Source: Bacillota bacterium (GTDB lineage: Bacteria; Bacillota; Clostridia; Lachnospirales; Lachnospiraceae). From it: 15,522 nucleotides of DNA. Of the stretch, positions 15,470 to 15,522 are shown in pieces; position 1 is the first letter of the stretch, and each line of letters opens with the position of its first letter. The position numbers were made by a program, and so were the translations under genes. Location of the stretch: NCBI GenBank assembly GCA_023414985.1, contig JAEZLY010000235.1, forward strand, positions 1-15,522. The letters are read 5' to 3'. Under the pieces are notes generated by a model, which was not told where the DNA came from, did no database searches, and saw only the letters and a list, made by a program, of their open reading frames with translations.

Positions 15470-15522
15470 GGTCAAGCCCTCGACCTATTAGTAACAGTCA
15501 GCTCCATGCGTTACCACACTTC
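15470..15522 (-). rRNA. 23S rRNA, 3' end (partial)
   Basis: The minus strand reads AGCTGACTGTTACTAATAGG followed by TCGAGGGCTTGACC, the conserved 3' terminus of bacterial 23S rRNA. GCTTGACC forms the closing stem with the molecule's 5' end, which lies outside the window. Only about 53 bases of the gene are inside the window and the exact mature end is uncertain by a few bases. No 5S rRNA is seen between it and the terminator. Confidence 0.93.

Noticed and set aside
15323..15470. A 5S rRNA or tRNA in the 23S trailer
   Set aside because: No 5S consensus (CCCGAACACAGAAG-type block) and no tRNA cloverleaf elements are present; only small hairpins and the terminator.

Overview
The window looks like chromosomal DNA of an anaerobic Firmicute of class Clostridia, probably Lachnospiraceae or a close relative. 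The pointers are a giant 2-hydroxyacyl-CoA dehydratase activase-type protein, a T-box leader on ilvBN, strong GGAGG ribosome binding sites, moderate-to-low GC, and the 3' end of a 23S rRNA with a Firmicutes-like terminus. I see no phage, insertion sequence, CRISPR array or tRNA. This is mostly ordinary core genome with a few unexplained parts.

Layout. Bases 1-3927 (+ strand) carry the C-terminal two thirds of the activase-related protein and, 21 bases later, a CPBP membrane protease, closed by an intrinsic terminator at about 3945-4001. Everything else is on the minus strand. Read in its transcription direction it runs as follows: the 3' end of a 23S rRNA (15522-15470) and its trailer and terminator; an MBL-fold hydrolase; a stand-alone CheW protein with its own sigma-A-type promoter; a 680-residue zinc-ribbon, single-pass membrane protein of unknown function; hisH and hisF (imidazole glycerol phosphate synthase); ung (uracil-DNA glycosylase); a SAM methyltransferase; then a strong promoter, a complete T-box leader, ilvB and ilvN (acetolactate synthase); and an amino acid permease that converges on the CPBP gene.

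How the genes work together. IlvB and IlvN form acetolactate synthase, the first common step of branched-chain amino acid synthesis. The leader should sense uncharged tRNA; the best specifier reading is GUA (valine). The permease follows with no clear terminator between, so it may share that control. HisH and HisF form one two-subunit enzyme and probably share a message with the zinc-ribbon gene 26 bases upstream. The other genes look like independent housekeeping or accessory units.

The parts least explained by known families are the zinc-ribbon protein (acidic disordered region with a recurring leucine motif, lysine-rich segment encoded by long A runs, one membrane segment, helical outer domain), a four-cysteine loop inserted in IlvB, and an rRNA operon end without a 5S gene before its terminator. 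In three genes (permease, methyltransferase, CheW) the ribosome binding site favours a start downstream of the longest reading frame, and the coordinates given here follow that.
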